Assembly: GCA_041497995.1 (NCBI GenBank)
Contig: JBGQHM010000070.1
Span: forward strand, 1 to 22,623
Direction: 5' to 3'
Length of the DNA: 22,623 bases
DNA from: DATKMS01 sp041497995
GTDB lineage: Bacteria; Desulfobacterota; Binatia; HRBIN30
The position numbers and the translations under genes were made by a program. The notes below the pieces were generated by a model. It was not told the DNA's origin and did not search any database. It worked only from the letters and a program-made list of their open reading frames with translations. Shown piece by piece: positions 22,313-22,623 of the stretch. Within the stretch, counting starts at the first letter, position 1. Each line of letters starts with the position of its first letter.

Positions 22313-22623
22313 GTGAAGCCGGAGATCGTGATCGATACGCCGGACGCGTTGGCGCGCGTGTTCGCCGATCGCTTCGCCGCGCAAGCGCGCGCGGCGATCG
22401 GCGCGCGTCAGGTGTTCTCGTGCGCCTTGCCGGGTGGGTCGGTGGCTGAGACGTTCTTTCCCGTGCTGGCGCGGGCGCCGGTGGTGTGGGACCGGGTCGA
22501 GTTCTTCTGGGGCGACGAACGCGCCGTCGGACCCGACGACCCCGACTCGAACTACGGACTCGCCAGGCGCCTCCTCCTCGATCCGGTGCGCGCCGAAGGT
22601 CGACGCGTACACCGCATCGTCGG
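22313..22623 (+). CDS. pgl: 6-phosphogluconolactonase, N-terminal part (cut by window end)
   Basis: The frame from GTG 22313 runs off the window after 103 codons. It shows the NagB/Pgl-family pattern: an N-terminal helix ALARVFADRFAAQARAAI, the phosphate-loop-like CALPGGSVAETFFPVLA, then VEFFWGDERAVGPDDPDSNY, the hallmark of 6-phosphogluconolactonase, which hydrolyses 6-phosphogluconolactone in the oxidative pentose phosphate pathway in the cytosol. GGGGGAGTGGGAG lies just before GTG. It is the only clearly cytosolic metabolic gene in the window and probably marks the edge of the envelope cluster. Confidence 0.88.
   Translation, partial: MKPEIVIDTPDALARVFADRFAAQARAAIGARQVFSCALPGGSVAETFFPVLARAPVVWDRVEFFWGDERAVGPDDPDSNYGLARRLLLDPVRAEGRRVHRIV

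Noticed and set aside
1..22623. tRNA, rRNA or known riboswitch
   Set aside because: No cloverleaf with a TTCGA-type T-loop, no rRNA segment and no riboswitch core was found by eye on either strand.

Overview
This window is high-GC bacterial DNA from a Gram-negative organism. Nearly every protein carries a signal peptide or a lipobox, and outer-membrane families are present (OmpA-type lipoprotein, OprB-type porin, two beta-barrel-like exporter/transporter proteins). The lineage cannot be fixed from sequence alone. The mix of arylsulfatases, DUF1254/DUF1214, DUF3313 and DUF2092 proteins and simple CGCAGAG repeats would fit an environmental proteobacterium or a Desulfobacterota/Binatota-like lineage; that is inference. 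No rRNA, tRNA, CRISPR array, transposase or phage gene was seen.

Layout. 1-288: a 130-bp palindromic element, then the first regulatory array. 289-1329: a small unknown protein and a DUF3313 lipoprotein. 1447-3180: sulfatase 1 and its terminator. 3409-3704: a sulfatase gutted by an internal deletion. 3857-4717: first OM-transporter-like protein, followed by a REP/MITE-like element. 5040-5480: a small secreted protein. 5785-7250: OmpA-type lipoprotein plus a second OM-transporter-like protein. 7393-9033: sulfatase 2. 9143-9288: the C-terminal stump of another lost sulfatase with its own terminator. 9486-11975: an 829-residue sulfatase. 12089-12460: small membrane protein. 12602-14704: operon of a small secreted protein, a DUF2092 protein and a Tyr/Gly/Thr/His repeat protein, followed by a 705-residue secreted repeat protein (14868-16985). 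17028-18132 (minus strand): an SGNH-hydrolase remnant and a Phd/VapC-type toxin-antitoxin pair. 18639-19952: OprB-type porin. 20070-22147: DUF1254/DUF1214 lipoprotein and a two-repeat lipoprotein. 22313-end: start of 6-phosphogluconolactonase.

How it may work together. Three intact secreted sulfatases, remnants of two more, a carbohydrate-type porin and several OM/periplasmic proteins suggest an envelope module for hydrolysing and importing sulfated organic compounds. The strongest support for a shared programme is regulatory. Six transcription units (starting at 289, 5785, 7393, 9486, 12602 and 18639) are each preceded, 31-107 bp before the start codon and always in the same orientation, by three tandem 11-bp boxes of consensus TTTCCGnGAAn, the third ending TTTCCGGAC. 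Degenerate versions lie before sulfatase 1 and the broken sulfatase. I think this phased triple-box array is the best candidate for an undescribed system here: an operator or promoter class defining a regulon of exported proteins.

Other non-coding structure stands out: a 130-bp element whose 29-bp inverted ends differ only by four compensatory base-pair changes within a hairpin, and a ~95-bp sequence present in inverted orientation at 11994-12088 and 22148-22240, bracketing about 10 kb.
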